Source: Anaeramoeba flamelloides
Lineage: Eukaryota; Metamonada; Anaeramoebidae
DNA length: 64,000 bases
NCBI GenBank assembly: GCA_027625915.1
Contig: JANTQA010000060.1
Coordinates: 2,480,001 to 2,544,000 of the forward strand
Direction: 5' to 3'
Below, piece after piece: positions 63,130 to 64,000 of this stretch. Made by a program: the position numbers and the translations under genes. The notes under the pieces are model-generated. The model was not told where the DNA came from. It saw nothing but the letters and a program-made list of their open reading frames with translations, and did no database searches. Position 1 is the stretch's first letter. The number at the start of each line of letters is the position of its first letter.

Positions 63130-63611
63130 TAAGTAGTGAAAAAAATCCTTACAAGATTTTTAATCGTGAATATAATGAAAATTATAGTATAATTATTTTT
63201 ATTTAAGATGAAATCCTTTTTTTTAGGAGTCAAAATTTTAAAATTATAACCCACCCACTTATTAGAATGCTGATTAATGAAATCATACTTGTTCAAAAAA
63301 ACATTCAACCAATCCAAAAACAAAAATAAAAAATATCATTTTCCAAACTCTGGAACACTCTAAAAAACTCTATTGTTTTTTCAAAAAAAGTTGATCTAGT
63401 TAGGTTATCAAACAATTTAATGAGTATTATATAGAAATACCTACTTTAATGAACTTTAGGTAGGTTTGATACTAGATTCATAAAAAATTTGGATTATTTA
63501 AAAAAAATATTTGATAAGAAAATATTTGCAATTACATAACAATTGTTCTGTTATTAACAATTAAAAATCTTGTAGAGATTTTTTTGATGTAAGGTATTTT
63601 TTTCACAATTA
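63130..63611 (+). mobile_element. MITE family D, copy D3 (482 bp)
   Basis: Flanked by TA; ends TAAGTAGTGAAAAAAATCC and complement of TAATTGTGAAAAAAATACC. The core CTTTAATGAACTTTAGGTAG is identical to D2. Confidence 0.7.
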
Positions 63612-64000
63612 TAATCTTAATGTTTGAATAGGAATGTATACTAATCTATTAATTTCTTGAAATTTAATAAATATTTTTGAATTGAAACAAAATAATCAAT
63701 TTCTACTTCTTTTCAGAGTTTCAATATTCGGAATAATTTTCTTGTAATTTGAAAAAAAGATTAAACTTAATATAATTTGTTGATATAGACTCTCATAAAT
63801 TACTAAAAGTGAGATTTCCTTCAAATAAAAATGTTTTTAAATTGTTTCTTTTTATTTTTTAGATCTATAAAAATCTGAAAAAAAAAATATCAGGATCTTT
63901 TGACTGCAAATTTATTTGGAATAAACGAACACTGTTTTAAAGATGATAATTCATTTCTCTTAAGTTGACTAATAAATATGTTTTTTTATAGGCCAAAATC

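Larger units (their letters stand above)
58261..64000. other. 5.7-kb region to the window end without a recognised gene
   Basis: Upstream of the Ras-BTB start. Holds P2, E3, C3 and D3. The remaining sequence shows no domain or convincing exon on either strand; a gene with very short exons cannot be excluded. Confidence 0.5.

Noticed and set aside
1-64000. Retroviral, LTR, Polinton-type or other virus-like elements.
   Set aside because: No reverse transcriptase, integrase, capsid or polymerase motifs, and no long direct terminal repeats were seen.
1-64000. An operon-like or defence-like gene cluster.
   Set aside because: The six genes are on mixed strands, separated by kilobases, and belong to unrelated eukaryotic families.

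Overview
The window is about 64 kb of very AT-rich eukaryotic nuclear DNA. It uses the standard genetic code (TAA, TAG and TGA all act as stops), has GT-AG introns, and its proteins are packed with Lys/Asn/Glu/Gln runs. This, with a Ras-BTB protein, DENN, casein kinase 1 and a Patched/Dispatched-like transporter, suggests a free-living amoeboid protist. An Anaeramoeba-like metamonad or another AT-rich amoeba would fit, but that is inference from style and gene families, not a match I could run.

I can support six protein genes. From left to right they are: a tripartite DENN-domain Rab regulator (minus, 9546-648, 4 exons); an HxxxD acyltransferase (plus, 16741-18327, intronless); a nocturnin/CCR4-type phosphatase (plus, 22492-23457, intronless); a Patched/Dispatched-like RND membrane protein (minus, 34531-27895, 3 exons, with a one-base frame conflict in a 29-base A tract); a casein kinase 1 with a long charged tail (plus, 41398-47767, 3 exons); and a Ras-like/double-BTB protein with a degenerate GTP site (minus, 58260-50523, 2 exons). 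All splice joins proposed here agree in reading phase. The products (membrane traffic, signalling, NADP(H)/RNA metabolism) are not an operon or an obvious pathway.

Introns are of two sizes: about 135-145 bp, or 1.9-5.8 kb. Three of the four long introns, and the intergenic DNA, are filled with short non-coding DNA transposons (MITEs). I distinguish at least a dozen families. Several (A, B, C, D) are about 470-560 bp with imperfect terminal inverted repeats and flanking TA, as in Tc1/mariner-type elements. Two other elements are flanked by TTAA. Some insertions are nested (M in C, B in J, a 155-bp insert in A), and one pair (25845-26376 and 32129-32660) is equal in length and nearly identical, so fairly young. 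No transposase gene is visible, so mobilisation must come from elsewhere.

The remaining intergenic DNA (9.5-16.7, 18.3-22.5, 23.5-27.9, 34.5-41.4, 47.8-50.5 and 58.3-64 kb) holds these repeats, microsatellites and unassigned AT-rich sequence. I see no rRNA, tRNA, CRISPR, retroelement or virus-like element.
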